Shown here: piece after piece, positions 7,190-13,584 of the stretch
Numbering within the stretch: position 1 is the stretch's first letter
Layout of the letters: every line of letters begins with the position of its first letter
From: a virus
Direction: 5' to 3' (one strand)
Length of the DNA stretch: 32,597 bases
Virus record (IMG/VR): IMGVR_UViG_3300030099_005531
Coordinates: 1-32,597 of that record
Position numbers and translations under genes: made by a program
The notes under the pieces: model-generated
The model's input: the letters and a program-made list of their open reading frames with translations, nothing else
Told to the model about the DNA's origin: nothing
Databases searched by the model: none

Positions 7190-7355
7190 AAAAGTACCTA
7201 AGACTAAAAAGGGTGTGCCAAAAGTATATGTGCGAGGTGCGAAAAACCCTAAAGCAAGGGAAGCTGAAATTAAAAGAACTGCGAAGCTGTATAGGCAAGG
7301 TAAACTGACACCTGCTATGATGGAACGAATTGATAAACAAAGGAGTAAATCATAA
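7158..7355 (+). CDS. Small basic protein (65 aa)
   Basis: I place the start at ATG 7158 because AGGAAG lies seven bases upstream; a longer reading from 7122 would add an unlikely hydrophobic leader. The protein begins 'MAKAPAKRKFKKVPKTKKG' and about a third of it is Lys or Arg, ending in a short helix ('LTPAMMERIDKQRSK'). It overlaps the preceding gene by 32 bases and touches the next by one. It likely binds nucleic acid or sits inside the virion; no family assigned. Confidence 0.7.
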   Translation: MAKAPAKRKFKKVPKTKKGVPKVYVRGAKNPKAREAEIKRTAKLYRQGKLTPAMMERIDKQRSKS

Positions 7356-7615
7356 TGGCTACTGCAAAAAAACCCGCTGCTAAAAAAAGCTCTGGTAAGT
7401 ATAGTTCTATTCCAGGAGCTGGAAGGTTTTCTAAAAGCACTTTAGATAAAGTTTACAAAAGAGGATTAGGTGCATACTTTTCTTCTGGCAGTAGACCTAA
7501 AACCTCGCAACATGCGTGGGCTATGGGCAGAGTAAAAAGTTTTGTTTCGGGTAAAGGTGGCGCTCGTAAAGCAGATAAAGATTTGTTAGGTAAAAGTAAA
7601 AAGAAAACAACGTAG
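7355..7615 (+). CDS. Small basic conserved phage protein (86 aa)
   Basis: Lys-rich ends flank a conserved core: 'GRFSKSTLDKVYKRGLGAYFSSGSRPKTS', then 'HAWAMGRVKSFVSGKGGARKADKDLL'. The pattern W-A-x-x-R-V-x-S-F followed by K-A-D-x-D-L is one I recall from many marine phage and virus proteins of unknown role, often near capsid genes. Start and previous stop overlap by one base. Probably a virion-associated DNA or capsid binding protein; this is inferred from charge and context. Confidence 0.7.
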   Translation: MATAKKPAAKKSSGKYSSIPGAGRFSKSTLDKVYKRGLGAYFSSGSRPKTSQHAWAMGRVKSFVSGKGGARKADKDLLGKSKKKTT

Positions 7616-7624
7616 GGGGGAGTG

Positions 7625-7804
7625 ATGCCTCATTATACTAAACCGTTGCGGAAAGTAATAAAAGGCTTGAATAAAGCATCGCGATTACATAAGGGACAGG
7701 CAAAAAGCCTGACGAAAATATTAAAAGACCAGAAAAAAGGATATAGTAAGGTTGTCCAGAGCAAAGCGAGACCCAAAAGTAGGAACAGGAAAAAAGCCTC
7801 CTAA
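7625..7804 (+). CDS. Small basic protein (59 aa)
   Basis: Begins 'MPHYTKPLRKVIKGLNKASR' and continues 'LHKGQAKSLTKILKDQKKGY', a long amphipathic basic helix. GGGGGGAG just upstream serves as ribosome site; ATG 7625 is preferred to the GTG three bases before. Its last 53 bases are shared with the next gene in another frame, which explains the run of Lys/Arg at the end. Function unknown. Confidence 0.65.
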   Translation: MPHYTKPLRKVIKGLNKASRLHKGQAKSLTKILKDQKKGYSKVVQSKARPKSRNRKKAS

Positions 7805-8054
7805 AAGTGGCAGAAGACTTTACACTGATGAAAACCCAAGAGATACTGTCAGGATAAAGTATGCTACTCCTGCCGATGCTAGAGCAACAGTTGCAAAAGT
7901 AAAAAAGATAAAAAAACCTTTTGCTAGGAAAATACAGATATTAACTGTATTAGAACAGCGCAGTAAATACGGAGGTAAACCAAAACAAGCAGCTATAGCA
8001 AAAGCAGGAAAAAACCAAATAAGAAGAGCAAGACCTAAAAAGAGGAGTGTGTAA
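7752..8054 (+). CDS. Basic protein with YTDENPRDTV domain (DUF5824-like)
   Basis: The core 'KVGTGKKPPKSGRRLYTDENPRDTV' followed by 'IKYATPADARATVAKVKKI' and 'PFARKIQILTVLEQRSKYGG' matches a domain I know from marine phage proteins (I believe DUF5824; number from memory). About 100 residues, strongly basic. The only start that keeps the whole core is TTG at 7752, preceded by AAAAAGGATATAGTAAGG; a non-ATG start inside the preceding gene suggests translational coupling. Activity unknown; virion or nucleic-acid binding is likely. Confidence 0.7.
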   Translation: MSRAKRDPKVGTGKKPPKSGRRLYTDENPRDTVRIKYATPADARATVAKVKKIKKPFARKIQILTVLEQRSKYGGKPKQAAIAKAGKNQIRRARPKKRSV

Positions 8055-8185
8055 TGGCTGTAAAAAAATTATCCCCTAAACAAAAGAAAATAGCAGCAGT
8101 CCGCCCACCGAGAAATAAAATAACTGGTGCAGATTTTAAAGGATTAGGGAGCAGAAAACGTAAAAATGGGAAGAGAAGAGCATGA
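8054..8185 (+). CDS. Very small basic protein (43 aa)
   Basis: A 43-residue gene: 'MAVKKLSPKQKKIAAVRPP', then 'NKITGADFKGLGSRKRK' and a basic tail. It overlaps the previous stop by one base (TAATG) and the next start by four (ATGA), with AGAGGAG upstream. The 'LSPKQKKIA...NKITGADFKAL' pattern recurs in marine phages beside capsid and lysis genes. It completes a run of five small basic proteins. Function unknown. Confidence 0.65.
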   Translation: MAVKKLSPKQKKIAAVRPPRNKITGADFKGLGSRKRKNGKRRA

Positions 8186-8454
8186 TGAATCCAGCAAAAG
8201 ATTATGATGGCGATGGCAAAATTTCTATTGAAGAAGAACAAGCCAGTGATGCCCATGATAAACAAGAAACGCAGAGGTACATGGCTATTTGTGCCTTTGC
8301 CTTGATGGTTTGTATTACAATCGTTATGTGTACCCCTGTAATACCAGAGGCTCGGGTTACAGCATTAAGTGGTTTAATTAGTTCTATGTATTTTGCTCTT
8401 GCTAGTTTGTGCGGTGCATATATGGGATTTACCACATGGGCAAATAAAAAATGA
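8182..8454 (+). CDS. EF-hand plus two-helix membrane protein, probable holin-like
   Basis: The N-terminus holds one canonical calcium-binding EF loop, 'DYDGDGKISIEE' (residues 7-18, with D7, D9, D11, S15 and E18 in the ligand positions). Two membrane helices follow: 'MAICAFALMVCITIVMC' (about 35-51) and 'LISSMYFALASLCGAYMGF' (about 65-83), with a short loop between. It lies directly before a three-helix holin and a peptidoglycan peptidase, so a lysis role is likely, with calcium perhaps controlling it. Calcium dependence is inference from the motif. The start overlaps the gene before by four bases. Confidence 0.75.
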   Translation: MMNPAKDYDGDGKISIEEEQASDAHDKQETQRYMAICAFALMVCITIVMCTPVIPEARVTALSGLISSMYFALASLCGAYMGFTTWANKK

Positions 8455-8852
8455 TAAATTTATTAGGCTCGTTAGTCCAACCTGTTACAGGACTGCTTGA
8501 TAAATTTATAGAAGACAAAGACCAAAAAAATAAACTTGCTCATGAAATATCTACGATGGCAGAACGCCATGCCCAAGAGCTTGCAAAAGGCCAGCTTGAG
8601 ATTAACAAAGCCGAGGCACAAAGTCGTAATATTTTTGTAGCAGGATGGCGACCGTTTATCGGCTGGACGTGTGGCGTCGCAATGGCATATAATTATGTTG
8701 TGCATCCAATAATGATTTTTACATTAGCACAATTAGATTATCTTGTCGCGCTACCTGCACTTGATCTAGGTGAAATGATGCCTGTACTGATGGGGATGTT
8801 AGGTTTGGGTGGCCTCAGAAGTTTCGAGAAATACAAGGGGATTTCTAAATAA
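8451..8852 (+). CDS. Holin, 3TM gene-transfer-release type
   Basis: Predicted to open the inner membrane at lysis. The 133-residue protein starts with an amphipathic region ('LLDKFIEDKDQKNKLAHEI'), has the conserved 'NIFVAGWRPFIGWTCG' block, and ends 'LDLGEMMPVLMGMLGLGGLRSFEK', the signature of the 'holin of 3TMs, for gene-transfer release' family (PF11351). Hydrophobic segments lie near residues 64-85, 88-103 and 105-122. It overlaps the EF-hand gene by four bases and the peptidase start by one, so the three form one lysis unit. Confidence 0.85.
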   Translation: MINLLGSLVQPVTGLLDKFIEDKDQKNKLAHEISTMAERHAQELAKGQLEINKAEAQSRNIFVAGWRPFIGWTCGVAMAYNYVVHPIMIFTLAQLDYLVALPALDLGEMMPVLMGMLGLGGLRSFEKYKGISK

Positions 8853-9301
8853 TGTTTATGTTATCAACAAGAAGCAATGAACGATTAGAGGGTGTAAACA
8901 GCCTTTTAGTCAAAGTTGTAAAAAAAGCAATTACTGTGACTACAGTTGATTTTGGAGTTATTTGTGGAAGAAGAACAATAGAAGAGCAACAATCTTTAGT
9001 TGCTAAAGGCGCAAGTAAAACTATGAAATCAAAACATTTAGACGGCAGAGCAGTAGATCTCATGGCTTATATAGATGGACGTGCTTCTTGGGAATTGAAT
9101 GTTTACGACGAAGTGGCCGATGCTATGGCCGAGGCTTCTCGTGAACTTAATGTCGTCGTCCGTTGGGGCGGTGCTTGGACTACAGCCAACATAGCTGCAT
9201 GGGAAGGTACAATGGAAGAAGCAATGATGAATTATATTGATATTCGTAGGGGGGAGGGGAAACGACCATTTATAGATGGCCCACATTTTGAGTTAATGTA
9301 A
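8852..9301 (+). CDS. Endolysin, M15 (VanY/CwlK-like) peptidase
   Basis: Cuts peptide cross-links in peptidoglycan at lysis. The zinc and catalytic pattern is clear: H62 and D69 in 'SKHLDGRAVDL' (the S-x-H-x2-G-x-A-x-D motif) and H145 in the C-terminal 'DGPHFELM'. 'CGRRTIEEQQSL' (38-49) is the usual upstream helix. Length (149) matches T5-type L-alanyl-D-glutamate endopeptidases. There is no signal peptide, so it needs the holin next door. An internal ATG two codons later is an equally possible start. Family firm; exact bond cut not shown by sequence. Confidence 0.9.
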   Translation: MFMLSTRSNERLEGVNSLLVKVVKKAITVTTVDFGVICGRRTIEEQQSLVAKGASKTMKSKHLDGRAVDLMAYIDGRASWELNVYDEVADAMAEASRELNVVVRWGGAWTTANIAAWEGTMEEAMMNYIDIRRGEGKRPFIDGPHFELM

Positions 9302-9495
9302 TGTCAGAGCTTTACATATACGAAAAAATGTTGAAGAATATCCGCGAACGGCAAGATGTGGTTGTAGATGCTATATGTCATGGCCCTGTACCAGATTTTA
9401 CCGCATTCAAGGAACTCCGCGCAAAACTCGCGGAACTTGCAATAACAGAACAGGATCTTAAAGACCTGCTAGAAAAGGTGGAAGATGATGAGTAA
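9301..9495 (+). CDS. Small helical conserved protein (64 aa)
   Basis: An all-helical, charged protein ending 'LRAKLAELAITEQDLKDLLEKVEDDE', likely a coiled coil. It begins on the stop of the endolysin (one-base overlap) and overlaps the co-chaperonin start by 11 bases. Proteins with a 'VxDFxxFxxLRxxLxxLxxxxQDLxxLL' layout are common at this spot in marine podoviruses; their role is unknown, perhaps in head assembly. Confidence 0.6.
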   Translation: MSELYIYEKMLKNIRERQDVVVDAICHGPVPDFTAFKELRAKLAELAITEQDLKDLLEKVEDDE

Positions 9496-9976
9496 AACAC
9501 TATTGGTCCCCGATCATTATGTGGATAAAAAACCTAAAGAACCTCCAAAAACAAAACAAAAAATAGGTGTACTAGAAGAAGCATACGTTCGTGCTGAAGA
9601 TCGTTTTTTAGACCCTTCCAAAATCACAGATACTGCTATGAGCAGATTACCAGAGCCTACAGGGTGGCGAGTTTTATTGCTACCATATCAAGGTAAAAAG
9701 CAAACAGATGGCGGTATTCTACTACCAACAGAGGTTAGAGAAAAAGAAGCATTAGGAACTGTTTGTGGTTACGTGCTGAAAGTAGGACCTCTCGCTTATC
9801 TAGATGCAGATAAGTTTGGTGAAAACTCAGAGCCTTGGTGCAAAAAAGGTGATTGGGTTATTTTTGGACGGTATGCAGGTAGTCGGTTTAAAATAGAAGG
9901 GGGTGAGGTTCGTCTTTTAAATGATGATGAAATCTTAGCTCGTATAACTGACCCTGACGATATTTTACATTATTAG
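9485..9976 (+). CDS. GroES-like co-chaperonin (Cpn10)
   Basis: A phage co-chaperonin expected to cap the host GroEL chamber. Residues about 57-155 follow the GroES fold: 'PTGWRVLLLPYQ', the mobile loop 'KKQTDGGILLP' (71-81) that contacts GroEL, 'ALGTVCGYVLKVGPLAYLD', 'CKKGDWVIFGRYAGSRFKI' and 'LLNDDEILARI'. A 55-residue Lys/Glu-rich N-terminal extension is not found in cellular GroES. It is larger (163 against about 97 residues) and lies directly before scaffold and capsid genes, as expected if the capsid protein needs it, like T4 gp31. Start ATG 9485 or 9488. Confidence 0.85.
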   Translation: MMSKTLLVPDHYVDKKPKEPPKTKQKIGVLEEAYVRAEDRFLDPSKITDTAMSRLPEPTGWRVLLLPYQGKKQTDGGILLPTEVREKEALGTVCGYVLKVGPLAYLDADKFGENSEPWCKKGDWVIFGRYAGSRFKIEGGEVRLLNDDEILARITDPDDILHY

Positions 9977-9989
9977 TACGGAGTGAAAA

Positions 9990-10898
9990 ATGGCAGAAGC
10001 TGAAGCACAACAAGAAATCGAGTTTGAAGAGGACACGGAAGAGGAAAATGTAGAAGTAGACCTCTCGGAGCAACAAGATGATGCTGAGGTTGTTGATGAG
10101 CAACCAGAACAAAAAAGCACTGACGAATTAGAGCAATATAGTGAGGGTGTTCAAAAACGTATAAATAAACTTACAGCTAAAATGCGTGAGTCAGAACGAC
10201 GTGAAAAAGCAGCACTTGAATTTGCCAAAGCAACTAAAAAAGAGCTAGATGATCTCCGCCAAAATGCAAATACTTTAGATAGCTCATATGTTTCAGAGTT
10301 TGAAAATAGAGTTACGGCTGAAAAAGAGCTTTGGAAAGCTACATTAAAAGAAGCTATCGATCGTGGTGATATTGATGCACAGGTAGAGGCACAAGGCAAA
10401 CTTGGTGAGTTGGGTGTACATTCAGAGCGATTAGCTCAAGTTAAAACGCAAAGAGAGCAACAAACTCAACAACCACAACAGCCACAACAACCAACTCCAT
10501 ACCAACAACAGCAGGCAGCAAGTACGCCTCCACCCCCTGACCCTAAAGCAAACGCATGGGCATCAAGGAATGATTGGTTTGGCACAGATGAGCCTATGAC
10601 ATTAACAGCATTTAGTATTCATAAAAAACTTGTAGATAATGAGGGTTACGACCCACAAAGTGATGAGTACTACAATGAAGTTGATAGAAGAATGCGAGTT
10701 GAGTTTCCGCATAAATTTGCAGATGCGACCCCACAAACTCGTACTTCTGGCCCTGCGGTTGCTAGTGCAAACCGTAATTCTGGTAAATCAAAACAACAAA
10801 AAATCAAACTTACAAAATCTGAGGTTGCTATTGCAGATAAACTCGGTGTAAGTTATGAACAATATGCGAGGCAGAAGCAACGCCTCCAAACTTCGTGA
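9990..10898 (+). CDS. Scaffold-like capsid assembly protein
   Basis: An acidic, helical protein expected to guide shell assembly and then leave. The first 50 residues are nearly all Glu, Asp and Gln; a coiled coil follows (about 50-160, 'SEGVQKRINKLTAKMRESERREKAA'). A low-complexity Gln/Pro linker ('QQPQQPQQPTPYQQQQ') then leads to a folded part with 'NDWFGTDEPMTLTAFSIHKKLV'. The basic C-terminus 'KIKLTKSEVAIADKLGVSYEQYA' is the kind of tail that binds coat protein in scaffolds. Position before the capsid gene agrees. GGAG six bases before the ATG. A protease role is not seen. Confidence 0.75.
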   Translation: MAEAEAQQEIEFEEDTEEENVEVDLSEQQDDAEVVDEQPEQKSTDELEQYSEGVQKRINKLTAKMRESERREKAALEFAKATKKELDDLRQNANTLDSSYVSEFENRVTAEKELWKATLKEAIDRGDIDAQVEAQGKLGELGVHSERLAQVKTQREQQTQQPQQPQQPTPYQQQQAASTPPPPDPKANAWASRNDWFGTDEPMTLTAFSIHKKLVDNEGYDPQSDEYYNEVDRRMRVEFPHKFADATPQTRTSGPAVASANRNSGKSKQQKIKLTKSEVAIADKLGVSYEQYARQKQRLQTS

Positions 10899-10907
10899 GG
10901 AACTCTA

Positions 10908-11372
10908 ATGTCTGAAAGAAACCCACGCACTTCCCAAACAAGGGAAAAACAGAGCCGAGCTAAACCTTGGCGACCTCCGTCTCAATTAGACGCACCACCA
11001 GCCCCAGAAGGCTATCATCATCGTTGGATCCGAGCTTCGGTTATGGGGTACGACGATAATAAAAACCTTTCTGCTCGCCTCCGCGAAGGCTTTGAACTTG
11101 TTCGCGCTGATGAGTATCCAGATTTTGAAGCCCCTACAGTCCAAGATGGCAAACATGCCGGAGTGATTGGGGTAGGCGGTCTGATACTTGCAAGGTTCCC
11201 TGTTGAAACAAATCGCGAAAGAAACGCATATTTCAAAGAAAAAACTGACGATCAAATGAAAGCTGTGGATAACGATTTGTTAAGGGAGCAACATCCATCG
11301 ATGCCTATTAGTAAACCTGATAGGCAGTCTCGTGTAACCTTTGGTGGATCCGAAAAAGGATCCGATTCTTAA
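10908..11372 (+). CDS. Conserved head-region protein, function unknown
   Basis: A 154-residue soluble protein with a disordered basic N-terminus (1-35) and a folded core: 'GYHHRWIRASVMGYDDNKNLSARLREGFELV', then 'DGKHAGVIGVGGLILARFPVE'. The core reads like a mixed alpha/beta domain I have seen encoded between scaffold and capsid in marine podoviruses. It is probably a head assembly or minor virion protein. A BamHI-type hairpin overlaps its last codons. Confidence 0.65.
   Translation: MSERNPRTSQTREKQSRAKPWRPPSQLDAPPAPEGYHHRWIRASVMGYDDNKNLSARLREGFELVRADEYPDFEAPTVQDGKHAGVIGVGGLILARFPVETNRERNAYFKEKTDDQMKAVDNDLLREQHPSMPISKPDRQSRVTFGGSEKGSDS
11346..11363 (+). other. Stem-loop GGATCC-GAAAAA-GGATCC
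   Basis: Two GGATCC palindromes separated by six bases can fold on each other as a hairpin at the 3' end of the preceding gene, just before the decoration and capsid genes. A T-rich stretch (11367-11378) follows. It may be a partial terminator or RNA processing site that adjusts capsid expression; weak evidence. Confidence 0.35.
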
Positions 11373-11393
11373 TCTTTTATAGGAGAAAAACAC

Positions 11394-12008
11394 ATGGCGA
11401 ATACAGATTCACCATTTGGGCTTCGTCCACATAACAAGATAGGGTCTACACCGAACGGCAATGGATTGACGCCTTATAAAGTACAAATTCCTGGAGTAGC
11501 AGGTTCATCAAGCGCAATATACCAAGGCGATATGGTGATCCCTCTTACAAACGGTCTTGTAGATGTGAGCGCGGCAGACGGTGGTTCGGTAGCGATTCTT
11601 GGTGTTATGGGCGGTTGTCAATATACAGCCTTAGACGGAACGCCTACTTTTGATAATAACTATCCTGGAACGGCCTCTCTGAAGTCTGGAACAGAAGCAA
11701 CAGTTTTTGTTTATGACGATCCGATGCAAGTGTATGAAGTTCAGTGTGATGCTTCGCTAACTAATTTAGCAACAGCTACCGCACTAATTCATTCAAATGC
11801 GGAAGGTGTCAACTTCGGTTCTACTACAGGAAGCGCAGGTATTTCTATTGGTGAGCTTTCAGTCGCAACAGCAGGTGCGACTACTGCAACTGATAATTTC
11901 AGGATTGTAGGGTTTAAAGATGTCGAAGGAATTGATTATACCGCAGCTGGTGTTATCGCCTTAGTCAAACTAAACCTCCCATTCCACACTGCTACAACTG
12001 GCATATAA
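11394..12008 (+). CDS. Capsid decoration or head structural protein
   Basis: Starts 'MANTDSPFGLRPHNKIGS', a header I know from phage head proteins encoded beside the capsid gene. The remaining residues are beta-rich, with Gly/Thr/Ser turns ('GVMGGCQYTALDGTPTFDNNYPG', 'VFVYDDPMQVYEVQCDAS') and no charged helices, consistent with a surface decoration protein. The GC content and codon use match the capsid gene. It is preceded by AGGAGAAAAA. Decoration as opposed to another head role is inferred from place and composition. Confidence 0.7.
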   Translation: MANTDSPFGLRPHNKIGSTPNGNGLTPYKVQIPGVAGSSSAIYQGDMVIPLTNGLVDVSAADGGSVAILGVMGGCQYTALDGTPTFDNNYPGTASLKSGTEATVFVYDDPMQVYEVQCDASLTNLATATALIHSNAEGVNFGSTTGSAGISIGELSVATAGATTATDNFRIVGFKDVEGIDYTAAGVIALVKLNLPFHTATTGI

Positions 12009-12020
12009 GGAGGATATGAT

Positions 12021-12932
12021 ATGGCTATAGCAAGGTCGCAACTCCTTAAAGAACTTGAGCCAGGACTCAATGCGCTTTTTGGATTGGAATACGATCGGTA
12101 TGATAATGAACATGCCGAAATTTTTGAAACGGAATCTTCAGACAGAGCGTTTGAAGAAGAGGTAATGTTATCAGGGTTTGGTAGCGCACCAGTAAAAGGT
12201 GAAGGACAAGCAGTCTCATTTGATACTGCTAACGAAGCTTATACTGCTCGTTACACCCATGAAACAATCGCTCTTGCGTTTGCGATAACTGAAGAAGCAG
12301 TAGAGGATAACCTCTATGACAGACTCAGTTCTCGTTATACAAGAGCATTAGCTCGTTCCATGGCAAATACAAAGCAAGTCAAAGCCGCCGCCGTTCTTAA
12401 CAATGCGTTTGATAGCACTGTTACTTACGGAGATGGCAAAGAGCTTTGTGCTACTGACCACCCAACCGTCGGCGGAGGAAACTTCCGTAATGAGTTGGCA
12501 ACAGCAGCTGACCTAAACGAAACATCATTAGAGCAGTCATTAATTGACATTGCTGCTTTTATTGATGAGCGTGGGTTGAAAATTGCTTTGCAAGGACGTA
12601 AGATGATTATTCCAACTTCTCTTCAGTTTGTTGCTGAAAGGTTGATGGCTTCTAATCTACGTACAGCCACAGCAGATAATGATATCAACGCCCTCCGTAA
12701 TATGGGTATGCTCCCAGAAGGTTATGTAGTAAACCACTTCCTAACCGATACGGATGCGTTTTTTATCAAAACAGATGCTCCTAACGGTTTTAAACATTTT
12801 GAGCGAAGCGCAATCAGAACATCTATGGAAGGTGATTTTGACACAGGCAATGCTCGGTATAAAGCCCGTGAAAGATACAGCTTTGGCGTTTCTGATCCAA
12901 GGTGTGTATTTGGTTCTCCTGGAGCCGCCTAA
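12021..12932 (+). CDS. Major capsid protein (HK97 fold)
   Basis: The shell protein. Signature 'AYTARYTHETIALAFAITEEAVEDNLYD' (about residues 72-99) and 'LARSMANTKQVKAAAVLNNAFD' (the spine helix region) resemble the Mu gpT-like major head subunits. 'GRKMIIPTSLQFVAERLM' and the C-terminal 'YKARERYSFGVSDPRCVFGS' complete the domain. No prohead protease site is evident, so cleavage is not expected. A near-perfect ribosome site (AAGGAGG) and a strong terminator directly after the stop fit very high expression. Length 303 is normal. Confidence 0.92.
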   Translation: MAIARSQLLKELEPGLNALFGLEYDRYDNEHAEIFETESSDRAFEEEVMLSGFGSAPVKGEGQAVSFDTANEAYTARYTHETIALAFAITEEAVEDNLYDRLSSRYTRALARSMANTKQVKAAAVLNNAFDSTVTYGDGKELCATDHPTVGGGNFRNELATAADLNETSLEQSLIDIAAFIDERGLKIALQGRKMIIPTSLQFVAERLMASNLRTATADNDINALRNMGMLPEGYVVNHFLTDTDAFFIKTDAPNGFKHFERSAIRTSMEGDFDTGNARYKARERYSFGVSDPRCVFGSPGAA

Positions 12933-12936
12933 TATT

Positions 12937-12961
12937 AAGGGGGGAATAATCCCCCCTTTTT
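12937..12961 (+). terminator. Terminator after the capsid gene
   Basis: AAGGGGGG (12937-12944) pairs with CCCCCCTT (12951-12958) across the loop AATAAT, followed by TTT. It lies five bases after the capsid stop and should end the head transcript. Reading the other strand gives only a weak T tract, so it acts mainly on + transcription. Confidence 0.9.
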
Positions 12962-12976
12962 CTTTTATTTTTAAAT

Positions 12977-12992
12977 TGTTCCACGTGAAACA
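12977..12992. promoter_or_regulatory. parS: parS site: exact TGTTCCACGTGAAACA
   Basis: The 16 bases equal the bacterial chromosomal parS consensus, the site where ParB (Spo0J) loads as a CTP-dependent sliding clamp for chromosome segregation and SMC loading. Exact matches are rare by chance: for a given 16-mer on two strands in 32.6 kb the expectation is about 1.5 in 100,000 at even base composition. It sits alone between two + strand terminators in a 157-base gap, outside any gene. No ParA or ParB gene is visible in the window, so host ParB is the likely partner. Use by the phage is inferred. Confidence 0.85.
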
Positions 12993-12997
12993 TCTTG

Positions 12998-13022
12998 CCC
13001 CCTTGTGTTAGGGGGTTTTTTT
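12998..13022 (+). terminator. Second terminator, downstream of parS
   Basis: CCCCCT (12998-13003) pairs with AGGGGG (13010-13015) across the loop TGTGTT, followed by seven T (13016-13022). It begins five bases after parS. With the terminator upstream, it would leave parS outside strong transcription from the capsid side. Confidence 0.88.
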
Positions 13023-13044
13023 GTGTACGATTACTTATCCCTGA

Positions 13045-13063
13045 CAACTGCATTGTGTAGTTG
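13045..13063 (+). other. Stem-loop in the leader of the next structural gene
   Basis: CAACTGCA (13045-13052) pairs with TGTAGTTG (13056-13063) around the loop TTG, eight pairs including one G-U. It has no T tract, so it is not a terminator. It lies between the second terminator and the AGGAGA ribosome site of the gene at 13090 and could shield the message 5' end or be a processing site. Confidence 0.45.
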
Positions 13064-13089
13064 ACACTAGCCAAGACAGGAGACAACAT

Positions 13090-13572
13090 ATGGCTAATTC
13101 TACTTTCTCAGGACCAGTGCGTTCTGAAAACGGTTTTTCAGATATTACTAAAAATACGACGACAGGTGCCGTTACAAGCACAATGACTCTGCAAACGTAT
13201 GAGGCAACAATCACTGTTGCTAATGGTGATACCACAGGTAAAGAGTCTGCTATTGGTATTCCAGCTAATTTTATCCCGATGGGAGTTACTGTTGCCGTAA
13301 CCACAGCAGCGGCAAACGCTGTAAATTTAGTTGATATTGGCACAGATGCTGATACAGATGGTTTTGTAGATGGTATCTCTGCCGCAGTAAACTCTACTGG
13401 TTTTAAAGGCTTTTTTGGTTGTAATGGTGTTCTTGGCATGTCAGGATTTACGACATCAGCAAGTGGTGCTACCCCCGATGAAGTTGAGATAGTAGTTTCT
13501 GGTGATCCAGGAGGGGATACAGTAATTGTTTTGAAATTTTTCGGTATCTCTAGCTCCTCCGACGCATCGTAA
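13090..13572 (+). CDS. Head structural protein (160 aa)
   Basis: Begins 'MANSTFSGPVRSENGFSDI', a header shared by virion proteins of many marine phages, followed by a Thr/Val/Gly-rich beta-strand body ('YEATITVANGDTTGKESAIGIPANFIPMGV') and a C-terminal 'GGDTVIVLKFFGISSSS'. No charged or membrane segments. It is the first gene after the capsid terminators and must be driven by a promoter I could not identify, or by read-through. Likely a decoration or minor head protein. Confidence 0.7.
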   Translation: MANSTFSGPVRSENGFSDITKNTTTGAVTSTMTLQTYEATITVANGDTTGKESAIGIPANFIPMGVTVAVTTAAANAVNLVDIGTDADTDGFVDGISAAVNSTGFKGFFGCNGVLGMSGFTTSASGATPDEVEIVVSGDPGGDTVIVLKFFGISSSSDAS

Positions 13573-13584
13573 GGAGAGTTCCGT

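Noticed and set aside
12977-12992. Phage attachment site
   Set aside because: No integrase is present in the window and the sequence is explained fully by the parS consensus; integration there is not excluded but has no support.
13061-13066. Perfect TTGACA promoter -35 box before the gene at 13090
   Set aside because: A -10 box at normal spacing would fall at 13084-13089 (CAACAT), which is poor and lies next to the start codon after the ribosome site. It also forms part of the stem at 13045-13063.
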